64,000 nucleotides of DNA from an uncultured Synechococcus sp. Lineage in GTDB: Bacteria > Cyanobacteriota > Cyanobacteriia > Phormidesmidales > Phormidesmidaceae. Below are positions 27,667-35,767 of this stretch, piece after piece. The stretch lies in NCBI GenBank assembly GCA_937911865.1, contig CALDSK010000307.1, forward strand, positions 1 to 64,000. Reading direction: 5' to 3'. The notes below the pieces were generated by a model, which was not told where the DNA came from, ran no database searches, and saw nothing but the letters and a program-made list of their open reading frames with translations. Position numbers and translations under genes: made by a program. How positions within the stretch are numbered: the stretch's first letter is position 1; every line of letters begins with the position of its first letter.

Positions 27667-28710
27667 TTAAGCCTCTCCCTCGCCAGCACCCAGCAAATCT
27701 GCCACCAGCTGCGTTTGCGGAAAGGGCTCTAGCAGCAGCTTTTTCACCATAACTGTCAGCGGCAGCGCCAAAAATGCACCGATCGGGCCAAAGATCCAGG
27801 CCCAAATAATCACAGCTAAAAAGGTGACTAAGGCGGAGAGATCTAACCCTTCGGCCAAATACTTTGGAGCAATAACCAGATCAAAAAAGTTGTTGATAGC
27901 AATGTAGGCGATCGCAAATAAAATCGTTTTTAGCCACCCCAGCTGAATCGTCGCTAGCAGCACCGGAGGAATCACCGCCAAATAAAAGCCAATATTCGGA
28001 ACAAAATTCAGTAAAAACGACAGCACACCCCACAGCACCGCAAAATCTAGACCCAGTATCCACATCAGTACAATCTGCGTCAGCGCCGTCAGCGCTCCCA
28101 GCCACCCTTTAATCAATAGGTACGCGCTTGTACTGTTTGCAAATGCTTCTAGCCGCTGCAACGTCGGCAAATCGTTCTGCAGCCCCTTCTTCAGCCGAGC
28201 TGAAAAGCCCGGTGCCGTCGCCAGCATATACACAAAAATAATCAGCGTCAGCCCGACATTTGAAACCGTGCCGAGCACACTGGTGGTCACGCTCACCGAC
28301 AGCTGCAGCAGTCTCTCCGGCTGCAGCCAGCTCAACGCCTGAATATCTTCAAGTTCAATCCCCCACTCACCGAGCCACGCCCACAGCTCGCGCAGCTCAG
28401 ACTCTATCTGTGTGCTGTAAGTCGGCAGCAGATCTAAAAGCTGGTTCAGCGAAGTCGCCAAAAAGAGCGTAAACACTAGACCAACGACAAACACCCCCAG
28501 CAAAATAACCAAATAAGACAGCCAGCTTGGCAGCCCTTTCCCCTTCAGCCAGGCCAGCAGTGGTGCCGTCACCAGCACCAAAAACAAAGACAGCAAAATA
28601 GGTGTCAGCAGCCCCGACAGCGTTCTTAGCCCCGCCACAATCACCACCACGCTCGCCAAGCTGATTAGCAAAGAAACCTGTTTTGGTTGCTGCGTATGCT
28701 GCGTAGTCAT
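27667..28710 (-). CDS. AI-2E family (UPF0118/PerM) membrane transporter
   Basis: 347 residues from ATG at 28710, selected because GGAG lies 8 bp upstream; a longer frame reaches 28851 but its extra 47 residues look non-coding. About seven to eight transmembrane helices in the family arrangement, with the conserved central part (FVPNIGFYLAVIPPVLLATIQLGW) and the end EGLDLSALVTFLAVIIWAWIFGPIGAFLALPLTVMVKKLL (key words GPIGAFLALPL). Members export autoinducer-2 or act in Na+/H+ exchange; substrate cannot be assigned. It converges on the CHAT gene with a 16-bp gap. Confidence 0.93.
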   Translation of the reverse strand: MTTQHTQQPKQVSLLISLASVVVIVAGLRTLSGLLTPILLSLFLVLVTAPLLAWLKGKGLPSWLSYLVILLGVFVVGLVFTLFLATSLNQLLDLLPTYSTQIESELRELWAWLGEWGIELEDIQALSWLQPERLLQLSVSVTTSVLGTVSNVGLTLIIFVYMLATAPGFSARLKKGLQNDLPTLQRLEAFANSTSAYLLIKGWLGALTALTQIVLMWILGLDFAVLWGVLSFLLNFVPNIGFYLAVIPPVLLATIQLGWLKTILFAIAYIAINNFFDLVIAPKYLAEGLDLSALVTFLAVIIWAWIFGPIGAFLALPLTVMVKKLLLEPFPQTQLVADLLGAGEGEA

Positions 28711-28929
28711 GCCTGCCACTCCATAAAGCCTGTACGGCTTTACACAGTAGCAGGCTCTTGGAAAGGTCCAGAAACTGAAATTAGACCTGAAACCAAAACA
28801 ACGGCAACACCGTGAAAAAAAGAGATGAAAAAAGAGCACAGTCACAGCCATGCTCTTACCCTATTGAACCCTTATTGAACAGTCATTTTTAACCACCATG
28901 CGCTGACCTAGTAGGCTCAACAGCGAGGC

Positions 28930-30540
28930 CTACAGTACAGCTGTCGAACCAGCAAGGGTAGTGTCTGCGGTGGCAAAAAGTGCACTGGCAGAGCGATCGC
29001 TCTCAAACGGATCGCCCGCTGTTGCAGATTGAGCCGCAGCGCCTTTAGTCACAACCACATCGTCGATAAATCCACCCACCTTGTCATTCGTACCGACTGC
29101 CCGAAACGCCAGCAAACTCTTATCATCCTTACCCTTTACATCGTAAGAGAACGTATCCCACTGGTTCTTATTACCGCCGGCTTTTGTAATCGTATCGATC
29201 CAGCGATCGCCCCAATAAACGCGAATTTTGTTAGTTTCAGCGCTCAAGCGCTGACGAGGAGAGTACTTGAAAGAAAGCGTATAGTCCTCACCCAGCAGCG
29301 TATCGACCTGCTGATACATTGTGCTATTGCTGTTGCTATCTAGCTCTACCCAGGCTTTACCATCGGCCGCACCCCCAAACTGGTTGCGTCTCTCTATCTG
29401 AATGCCGCTGCCATCGTAGGTTTTCCATCCGTTAATCTGATTGAAAATACGAAACTGATTGTTACCGACAGAAGAGTTTTCAAAGCTGCCGTTAATCACC
29501 AAGTTCTTATTGGGATTTGGTGTGGGCTCCGGTGCTGGTGTTGGGGCCGGCGTGGGCTCCGGTGCTGGCGTGGTGGGCGCTGGAGACTGACCCAACGAGC
29601 GTACAGAGCCCTTTCCAGAGCCATAGATGCTTCTGATACCGTTAATATCGTCTTGAAGCAAAAACGCCTCATCACTGTACCGGTTCTGAATGCTGGAGTT
29701 CATAATTGCCGAGGTACCATTCTCGTGCCCTAGGCCCAGAGAATGACCAATCTCATGCACGGCCGTCTCCAAAAATAAAGGCTCACGCCAAGTTTCGCCT
29801 GAGTCAAACGTAATATCTCCATTCTTTGGAAAATAGGCAAACGCTAGCGTGCCAAACGGGCCATCTCTGTACTGATCGCCCACTTGAATATCCACCAGGT
29901 CTCCATTTCCAGGATCATTAATCTCCCGAAAATTTAAGGGCGCGTAGTCTGCCCAGACCTGTAGCGCCTCTTTAAAGAGAGACTTCGCTTTACTGATGCT
30001 CAAGCCTGGAACGTCCCAATCTTTCTTAAAAGAATAGGTAATATCGACAGCCGTTCCCCTACCACCAGGCTGAGCCCACTTACCGTAATTGCGACCAAAC
30101 TCATCATTGTCATTGCCCACTGTATTGAAACCAGCAGGCTTCTGCGCTGAGCCAGTACGCCCGTCGTCTCCCGTCTTGGCACAGATAGAGCAAGCGCAAA
30201 AGCTAGCCTGCGTTGGGTCAATACGCCCCGTACCTCGATAAGGGTCCAAACGGTTTGTCTGGCCAGAAGAAAACTGAGGGCCCATCATCTCAGTCATCAG
30301 GTTCACAGAGTTTGTAAACCCTTTAATAGTTGACTGAATTTCGCCTGCCAGCTGACGGCCCCTCTGACCGTCCGGCACCTCTATGCTCTGCAAGCGCTCA
30401 GTCAGTGCGTCTAACCTGTCCTGTATGGCTGTTTGAGAAAAACGCGATCGCGCACCCTCCACTTTCTCTAACAAATTGGTTGATAACTGCACGTTTTTCA
30501 GCCGCGTGGCTGAACTCTTAGCCGGTGATGTAATAGCCAT
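28930..30540 (-). CDS. Matrixin-type metalloprotease with C-terminal carbohydrate-binding-like domain
   Basis: 536 residues. A helical N-terminal region of about 100 residues has no signal peptide and is followed by CxCxxC (C115, C117, C120). The catalytic domain at about 140-315 has HEIGHSLGLGH at 262-272 and a Met-turn in SAIMNSS. A Pro-rich linker of TPAPEP repeats at about 325-350 leads to a beta-sandwich module (about 352-510: NLVINGSFENS, WVELDSNSNSTMYQQV, FIDDVVV) that looks like DUF642 or a CBM domain. The catalytic part matches the protein at 2031-4127 (WAxYAPLNFxE in both). The stop is 220 bp upstream (in transcription) of the AI-2E-type start. Likely a secreted or surface protease with glycan targeting; the export route is unclear. 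Confidence 0.9.
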   Translation of the reverse strand: MAITSPAKSSATRLKNVQLSTNLLEKVEGARSRFSQTAIQDRLDALTERLQSIEVPDGQRGRQLAGEIQSTIKGFTNSVNLMTEMMGPQFSSGQTNRLDPYRGTGRIDPTQASFCACSICAKTGDDGRTGSAQKPAGFNTVGNDNDEFGRNYGKWAQPGGRGTAVDITYSFKKDWDVPGLSISKAKSLFKEALQVWADYAPLNFREINDPGNGDLVDIQVGDQYRDGPFGTLAFAYFPKNGDITFDSGETWREPLFLETAVHEIGHSLGLGHENGTSAIMNSSIQNRYSDEAFLLQDDINGIRSIYGSGKGSVRSLGQSPAPTTPAPEPTPAPTPAPEPTPNPNKNLVINGSFENSSVGNNQFRIFNQINGWKTYDGSGIQIERRNQFGGAADGKAWVELDSNSNSTMYQQVDTLLGEDYTLSFKYSPRQRLSAETNKIRVYWGDRWIDTITKAGGNKNQWDTFSYDVKGKDDKSLLAFRAVGTNDKVGGFIDDVVVTKGAAAQSATAGDPFESDRSASALFATADTTLAGSTAVL

Positions 30541-30543
30541 AGA

Positions 30544-30577
30544 TTCTGTTTAAATTACCTTGATTGAATGCAAGGTA
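30544..30577 (-). promoter_or_regulatory. Shared 13-mer and dyad in the leader of the second matrixin gene
   Basis: TTCTGTTTAAATT (30544-30556, plus-strand reading) is identical to 4151-4163 upstream of the first matrixin gene. It abuts TACCTTG/CAAGGTA (30556-30562 and 30571-30577), a perfect 7-bp dyad with an 8-nt centre. Position, 4 to 37 bases before the start, suits an operator or a leader stem. Confidence 0.45.
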
Positions 30578-30680
30578 GATTTATTGCACTTCCTGTCTAA
30601 GTACAGATACGAAGCTACACCTACTTTGGATTGATTTGTATGACCACCCATACGTTATGCATAAAACCCGCACCTGCCGT

Positions 30681-30712
30681 AAAACAAAAAGGGTACGGCA
30701 ACCGCCATACCC
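30681..30712 (-). terminator. Intrinsic terminator of the 30742-31104 gene
   Basis: On the minus strand a 9-bp GGGTATGGC/GCCGTACCC stem (one G-T pair) with a 4-nt loop is followed by TTTTTGTTTT. Confidence 0.88.
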
Positions 30713-30741
30713 CTACTCTGAATTAAAATTAGTCGGATGAT

Positions 30742-31104
30742 TCAGACAGTCGCGGCCTGAGCCGATGAGCGACGCGATCGCTTTCGCTCGCTTGTACGCA
30801 CGCCACCCACCATTTCATATTCGCTACTATCTTCATCAAACTGCACAGCAACCCCTTTCAACACTTTCTTTGAAAGTTTGGCCAGCTCTTTTTCAGCATC
30901 TTCAAACTTGTTAGACAGATCATCTGCCTGAGTCAGAATCAGATGATAAGCCTTTAGCAGATCGCGCACTTCATTGATCTTTGCCTGCATGGTTGCAGTC
31001 GTACAGCCGCCGCCCAAATCTAGCTTTGTGCTGATGGCCATCATGCCATGAAGACGCTCTTCAGCTAATGCCAAAATGGCTGATTGTCTTTTTATTCTGG
31101 ACAC
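30742..31104 (-). CDS. Small coiled-coil protein of unknown function
   Basis: 120 residues, not recognised. Residues about 5-85 are strongly helical with heptad-like Leu/Ala spacing (ALAEERLHGMMAIS, AKINEVRDLLKAYHLIL, KFEDAEKELAKLSKKVLKG), and the C-terminus is basic (ERKRSRRSS). A single Cys lies in the GGGCTT segment. There is no membrane segment. A clear terminator follows, which supports it as a real, independently transcribed gene. The 21-bp repeat array lies about 240-400 bp upstream of its start. The basic tail could bind nucleic acid, but that is only a guess. Confidence 0.75.
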   Translation of the reverse strand: MSRIKRQSAILALAEERLHGMMAISTKLDLGGGCTTATMQAKINEVRDLLKAYHLILTQADDLSNKFEDAEKELAKLSKKVLKGVAVQFDEDSSEYEMVGGVRTSERKRSRRSSAQAATV

Positions 31105-31590
31105 AAGTGCACTCCTTCCTATAACTGTTGGAATTAATCAATACAACAAATGACTGGCCGGTAGTCTGTTGCAGTGGTCAGTCATTCGGCTACGTTTACA
31201 GTGCCCGTGATAACGAACAAAAAAGACAATCACAAGTCTGTGTAACCACTGCTTTTTTGAAAATCTGAAAAAGGATTCTATATTGTGTCAGTGGAAACGC
31301 GAAAACTATAGACAGAATCTATACCAAATGCATTTTGTATAGATAAAAGGTACTTTTAATCAAGTCTGAGGTACGTCAAATCAACTGAAAATTACTTTAT
31401 ATTGGCTTCGGAGTACTTTGTATAGATTTTGAAGTCGTTCAGATTAACTTCAAAATACCTTGGATCAGTTCCTACATACTTTCGATCAAGTTCAGAGTAG
31501 TTTAGAACGAATTACTGTCGTAGTTGCCTACAAACTCGACATCATCTAATCAAAATCCAGCTCAAACGCATCATAAAAAGAACAGACATC
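31105..31590. other. 486-bp intergenic region holding the 21-bp array
   Basis: No open frame of substance. It is AT-rich and contains the degenerate repeat array at 31341-31508. The remaining 230 bp next to 31104 should carry the promoter of the small coiled-coil gene. Confidence 0.6.
31341..31508. repeat. Degenerate tandem array of about 21-bp period, about eight units
   Basis: Successive units can be aligned to ATCAAGTTCAGAGTACTTT plus two bases: they start near 31342, 31359, 31380, 31403, 31424, 31443, 31464 and 31485, with lengths 17, 21, 23, 21, 19, 21, 21 and 21. The last two are closest to consensus. No flanking gene is in the same frame over it, and it does not encode a repeat protein. 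Confidence 0.75.
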
Positions 31591-32007
31591 TCAGCGGTTC
31601 AGTCTGTCATCAGACGAACGAGCAGGCATCGCAATATCTCGGGTGTTTTTCTGAACAGCGATCGCACCAAACAAGCTCAGCGAAAACGCCATCCCATAAA
31701 AGCCTTTCTCACTAAGCAACAAATCAGCATTAAATAGCCCAATCACCAATAGCAGCACCGCCAAAATCAGAGACACCCAACACAAGCCATAGTAAACATC
31801 CGTCACCCGCACCCCTTCACTCTTATCTCGCACGCTTTTTTGCAAAGATACCGCCGAAAATAGCGCGTACATCAACACTGTAAAATAGTATCCTCGTTCA
31901 TTCAGCTGCATTTCAGAATTCCACAGCCCAATCAAGTAGGCCACAATCCCCACAGACATCGCAAAGTAAGAAGCACCGACAAACGCAGGGGTAGGTCTAT
32001 TACTCAT
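31591..32007 (-). CDS. YiaA/YiaB-family small membrane protein
   Basis: 138 residues from ATG at 32007, chosen because GGAG lies 9 bp upstream; an in-frame ATG at 32043 has no such site. Four transmembrane helices form two copies of the family's two-helix unit: GIVAYLIGLWNSEMQLNERGYYFTVLMY and LLLVIGLFNADLLLSEKGFYGMAFSL (shared core L-x-x-G-L-x-N-x-x-x-L-x-E-[RK]-G-[YF]-Y). Function of the family is unknown. Confidence 0.9.
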   Translation of the reverse strand: MSNRPTPAFVGASYFAMSVGIVAYLIGLWNSEMQLNERGYYFTVLMYALFSAVSLQKSVRDKSEGVRVTDVYYGLCWVSLILAVLLLVIGLFNADLLLSEKGFYGMAFSLSLFGAIAVQKNTRDIAMPARSSDDRLNR

Positions 32008-32151
32008 TCCAAATTCTCCAACAGACAGAGCAAAAAGCAGCACCAGACTATCACAGCCTGCTCTTATCGTATATATATCGATAGTTTCAGCGCTTTGTCA
32101 CTCAGTAAATTCTCTTACAAGGCCACCGCCTAAACCAAAACCGCCTAAACC

Positions 32152-32181
32152 AAAAGAGCATGGCTTTGGCGATGCTCTTTT
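32152..32181 (-). terminator. Intrinsic terminator after the aldo/keto reductase gene
   Basis: Perfect 10-bp arms AAAAGAGCAT and ATGCTCTTTT with a 10-nt loop; the run of T sits at the end of the stem in either direction. Confidence 0.8.
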
Positions 32182-32255
32182 GGGGTTAGTTGGGATGAGT
32201 TTTCATTGATATTCCACACATCATGAGTGCGTAGAAATTAATCAATCTGTAGATA

Positions 32256-33203
32256 TCAATCCCAAAAGCTTTCTCCTTCGTAGGTGACACCCGAAATAAA
32301 CCACGAGTCTGGGCTAACGTAGCGATACTGAATATCGATATTATCGAGCGAGGTGCGCGCACGTTCTGACAAAGAATGCGAGGCGGCAGAAAAATTCTCA
32401 GCAATCCGGCCAGCATTGGTAGATTTAGGAATAACAACTGTACCTCGATCCATCGCCCAGGCAATCAAAAGCTGAGCCGGGCTAATGCCTTCCTCAGCAG
32501 CGATCGCATTAACAGTCTCATTTTCCAGCAGCGGCGGCTCATCTTTCAACTTCATGCTCTCCGGGCGATCGCCCGACCCCAGCGGAGAATAAGCCGTAAC
32601 CCCTATCCCCTGCGCCCTACAGTACGCCAACAGCTCATTCTGCGGATTGTAAGGATGCAGCTCCACCTGATTCATCGCAGGCACCACCCCAGTCTCCTCA
32701 ATCAGTTTCTTCAGCTTAGAAACACTAAAATTAGAAACGCCTGCACTCTTTACCAGTCCCTTCTCTTTTAGTGCCAACATTGCCTCATACGTAGCCGAAA
32801 ACGGAATTTCAGAGAGCGGCACAAGATCTTCCGGCTTCGGGCCCAACGTTCCTGGCTTAAACGCCACCGGCCAATGCATCAGGTAAAGATCTACATAGTC
32901 CAAACCCAACGCCGTCAGCGTCTCCTTACAGCCTTTTTCCACATCCTCAGGAGCATGAAAGCTGTTCCATAGCTTAGAGGTGACAAACAGATCTTCGCGA
33001 TTAATTACACCCGAGCCAATCGCCTCACCGATACCCCGTCCAACTTCTTGCTCATTCTGATAAATCCAGGCCGCATCAACATGTTGATAGCCAACCTTTA
33101 GCGCTGTTTTCACCGCTTCATACACCGCATCCTTTGGAGACTTCCAGGTGCCTAGCCCAAACGCAGGAATAGCAGTGCCATCATTCAACGTAACTGTCTT
33201 CAT
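32256..33203 (-). CDS. Aldo/keto reductase
   Basis: 315 residues, the usual length. NADPH-dependent reductase of aldehydes and ketones in the cytoplasm. The catalytic tetrad is visible: D43 and Y48 (VDAAWIYQNE), K77 (TSKLW) and H110 (LMHWP). The NADPH-binding C-terminal element IPKSTNAGRIAENF is intact. It most resembles the AKR2/AKR4/AKR5-like group (closest to plant and bacterial aldose-reductase-like enzymes). Start ATG at 33203. It is flanked by a terminator on each side and so is probably transcribed alone. Confidence 0.95.
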   Translation of the reverse strand: MKTVTLNDGTAIPAFGLGTWKSPKDAVYEAVKTALKVGYQHVDAAWIYQNEQEVGRGIGEAIGSGVINREDLFVTSKLWNSFHAPEDVEKGCKETLTALGLDYVDLYLMHWPVAFKPGTLGPKPEDLVPLSEIPFSATYEAMLALKEKGLVKSAGVSNFSVSKLKKLIEETGVVPAMNQVELHPYNPQNELLAYCRAQGIGVTAYSPLGSGDRPESMKLKDEPPLLENETVNAIAAEEGISPAQLLIAWAMDRGTVVIPKSTNAGRIAENFSAASHSLSERARTSLDNIDIQYRYVSPDSWFISGVTYEGESFWD

Positions 33204-33234
33204 CGACTTACTCCTTCAACTCCATCCGCATAAC

Positions 33235-33269
33235 AAAATCCCGTAGGAGTACAGCATCTGTACCCTACG
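33235..33269 (-). terminator. Intrinsic terminator after the TPR gene
   Basis: On the minus strand CGTAGGGTACAG pairs with CTGTACTCCTACG (one bulged base) over a 3-nt loop and is followed by GGATTTTG. Confidence 0.75.
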
Positions 33270-33312
33270 AGATCTCATGCTATCGAGCAAACAGTCATCT
33301 GACGACCATCTA

Positions 33313-33367
33313 GCGACTATCTAAATGGCTATCTGAGCGACTATTGAAGAAGCGACTATTGAAGATA
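33313..33367. repeat. 15-bp tandem repeats spanning the TPR gene stop codon
   Basis: GCGACTATTGAAGAA (33337) and GCGACTATTGAAGATA (33352) are adjacent, with the variant GCGACTATCTAAATG at 33313 and a partial unit between. The minus-strand stop codon (33356-33358) lies inside the last unit. Confidence 0.85.
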
Positions 33368-34222
33368 AGTTCTCACATTCACAATGGCCTGAGACGCATA
33401 GCCATCGCCAGGCCGTTCAGCCAGCGCGGCCTCAAAAAATCTCATCGCTTGAGCATAATTCTCTCGCTCTGTAGCATCGTAGCCTCTGCGCATATAGCGA
33501 TCATAAGGACTCTCCGCCGTTTCGTTCAGGCCAAATTCGCCATCCTTCAGCGCATCCATTGCATTCCAGTAAGCCACTGTCGCCGTCCGATCGTTAGGCT
33601 GGTCATACAGCGCACTTCTAAAATACTCACGTGCTGAGTCAAAGTCCTCTCGCTGCACTGCCGCATAGCCCAAGCGCATGTAGCGGTCGTACAAGGGCTC
33701 ACTAGCGTAGATTCGATAGGTAGGTGCTACATCTGTAGGAGAATCCGCCTCAACCCCTCTTGTCATATATGTCCGCACGTTTCGCAGTGCCTGGGCGGCA
33801 TAATAATCGTTGGGCCTTTGCTGTAAAGCCGCTTGGAAACGAGTCAGCGCAGTGTCGTAATCGCCCGATTCAGCAGCATCATAGCCCGCTTCCATATTGT
33901 CGTTATAGACCTGAGCACGGTTAGTCAGCTCACCCGTTTGCAGCTGCGCTCTAGCGTTCCAGTAGGCAGTGGTTGCTTCTCTATCTTGCGGAATCGCGAA
34001 CAGCGCATATCGAAAATAAGTCGCCGCGTCTACGTAGCGGCTCTCTTGCTCAGCGGCAAAGCCTAGCCGCATGTACTCGTCATAGTCAGACTCAAGAATG
34101 TAAGTCGTTTCTGTAACCGGTGTAGCTGTCGTCGGATTAGTTTGAGCACCAACAACTTCTGGAACGCTTGCTAGAAAGCAAGAAAACAAACTAATAACAG
34201 CGACTTTTCTAATCAATTTCAT
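33356..34222 (-). CDS. Exported TPR protein made of a duplicated two-repeat module
   Basis: 288 residues. The N-terminus has a signal peptide (KVAVISLFSCFLASVPEVVGA). Four TPR-like units follow, in alternating types: YMRLGFAAEQESRYVDAATYFRYAL...AYWNAR, then AGYDAAESGDYDTALTRFQAAL...ALRNVRTYM, then YMRLGYAAVQREDFDSAREYFRSAL...AYWNAM, then GYDATERENYAQAMRFFEAAL...AIVNVRTYL (each given by key words). So a two-TPR module has been duplicated whole. It probably binds a partner in the periplasm. The stop codon lies in a 15-bp tandem repeat. A terminator follows. Confidence 0.85.
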   Translation of the reverse strand: MKLIRKVAVISLFSCFLASVPEVVGAQTNPTTATPVTETTYILESDYDEYMRLGFAAEQESRYVDAATYFRYALFAIPQDREATTAYWNARAQLQTGELTNRAQVYNDNMEAGYDAAESGDYDTALTRFQAALQQRPNDYYAAQALRNVRTYMTRGVEADSPTDVAPTYRIYASEPLYDRYMRLGYAAVQREDFDSAREYFRSALYDQPNDRTATVAYWNAMDALKDGEFGLNETAESPYDRYMRRGYDATERENYAQAMRFFEAALAERPGDGYASQAIVNVRTYLQ

Positions 34223-34580
34223 CGAATGCGTGATTTTTCAGGATACGTATTGTTCTCCTAAACTAAACAATTTTCAAGTCTATTCTTCTCTGGCTATCGG
34301 TCTATGCTGAACTATCAGCGCTTATCATAAGCTCTATCTTTCGACAGCAGATTCTCTCTCTTTAGATGTATCACTTACCCCAAGCATCACCTATCAAAAA
34401 AGAATAGAAAAAGAATCCATTAAAAATTAAAAAGCTGATAAGTCCATAGATTTTCTAAGCATACGGACTTACCAGCTTGCGTATATTAACTTGTGCCAAC
34501 TAAATTGAGCTGCCTCTAGCTATAGCTATTGCATAGAGAATGTACAGAGAATGAAGAAGTTTCACGCTCTATTGCTAACC
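34223..34580. other. 358-bp intergenic region between the FAS1 and TPR genes
   Basis: Holds the FAS1-gene terminator (listed) and, near 34223-34300, the upstream region of the TPR gene. Nothing else recognised. Confidence 0.6.
34420..34478 (-). terminator. Intrinsic terminator of the FAS1 gene
   Basis: On the minus strand AAGCTGGTAAGTCC pairs with GGACTTATCAGCTT (one mismatch) around a 19-nt loop, followed by TTTAATTTTTAATGG. Confidence 0.85.
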
Positions 34581-35498
34581 CTATTCGTACAACTGCTCAA
34601 CGCCCAAGAGAGAAGTCAACTCCTGCTTTAAAGCTTCCGGAATCAAAACGCGATTAACCTGATGAATAACACCGTTGCTAGCTGGAATATCAGCTTGGGT
34701 AACGCTGGCATTGTTAATAACGACGCCACTCTCAGAAACACCCACAGCTAAACCGCCGCCCAACGCGCTAATGCCGCCAGTCGTCAACTCGTCCGAGGTC
34801 GTCTCTCCAGAGACGACATGATAGGTCAGTACCTGGCTAAGAATCTCTTGATTCTCAGGTTCCAAAAGGAATTCGATTGCCCCATCTGGAAGCTCTGCAA
34901 AAGCTTCATCGGTAGGGGCAAATACAGTATAGGGACCTGGCTCAGAAAGTGTAGAAGCCAAATCAGCAGCCTCTACAGCCTGTGCAAGCGTATCAAAGCT
35001 ATCGCTACCACTAGCAATGTCAACAATGGTGCTAGCAGACGTATCTTCGCCCACAGTTTCATCCACCGGCGCTTCCATCGTTTCATCCACCGGCTCTTCT
35101 ATCGTCTCGTCCACCGGCGCTTCCATCGTCTCATCTGCCGGCGCTTCTATAGCTTCGTCTGTCGGCGCTTCCATCGTTTCGTCTACAGGTTCATCCGTCG
35201 TTTCGCCCGCTGGCTCCTCCATGGATTCGTCCATCGTGGGGTCATCCATGATGGGGTCGTCCACCATGGGCTCATCCATCGTTTCGTCTGTGGCTTCGTC
35301 CGTCGGCGCTTCCATCGTTTCTTCTTCGGATTCATCCGTCGTTTCGTCCGTCGGCTCCTCTATGGCATCCTCCACAGTTTCGTCCATCGTTTCTTGGGCA
35401 ATGTGGCCATCAGCCATCGCAGGGCTCGCAAGGAGTAGACCAGCAGCGACGACTACAGCGGAAGCTGTCAAAGCTCTAGCAGTGAGCAAAAATTTCAT
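34581..35498 (-). CDS. Exported fasciclin (FAS1) protein with a long acidic repeat region
   Basis: 305 residues. A signal peptide (SAVVVAAGLLLASPAMA) is followed by about 110 residues of acidic repeat: DETMEAPVDETIEEPVDE and relatives, ending in a switch to the FAS1 domain at about 165-300 (TVFAPTDEAFAELP and GVIHQVNRVLIPE are the two signature boxes). FAS1 proteins are surface adhesion modules. The repeat gives a very negative charge that could bind cations or cell-surface polymers. The DNA of the repeat is also open on the other strand as an artefact. Start ATG at 35498 with GAGGAG about 13 bp upstream. A terminator follows. Confidence 0.92.
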   Translation of the reverse strand: MKFLLTARALTASAVVVAAGLLLASPAMADGHIAQETMDETVEDAIEEPTDETTDESEEETMEAPTDEATDETMDEPMVDDPIMDDPTMDESMEEPAGETTDEPVDETMEAPTDEAIEAPADETMEAPVDETIEEPVDETMEAPVDETVGEDTSASTIVDIASGSDSFDTLAQAVEAADLASTLSEPGPYTVFAPTDEAFAELPDGAIEFLLEPENQEILSQVLTYHVVSGETTSDELTTGGISALGGGLAVGVSESGVVINNASVTQADIPASNGVIHQVNRVLIPEALKQELTSLLGVEQLYE

Positions 35499-35767
35499 AA
35501 GAAAGCATCATCTCCTCAATCAATACACCCTCAGTTTAATAAAAAATAAGCATTTTTCGATCTTACTTTAAGACTATTCGTACAGTTTTTCTCAAACTGT
35601 TCTGCTCTATAAGTTAAGAAAACACTCCTAACATCTAACATCTGAGCATCATAAAACGTAGCTAGAACAGTACAAATAGCAAGGAACAGTGAAAAAAGGA
35701 TAAGCAAAGAATAACAGATTAAAAAACAGTAGGGTAGAGTAACAGCTTCTGGAAACAAAAAACAAAA

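Noticed and set aside
28711..28851. N-terminal extension of the AI-2E-type permease
   Set aside because: A good ribosome site precedes ATG 28710, and the extension has unusual Phe/Cys content.
31341..31508. CRISPR array
   Set aside because: Units are adjacent and degenerate, with no spacers of constant length and no cas gene in the window.
35017..35571. 184-residue open frame on the plus strand full of Ser/Gly repeats
   Set aside because: It is the antisense of the FAS1 acidic repeat; the repeat composition keeps the opposite frame open.
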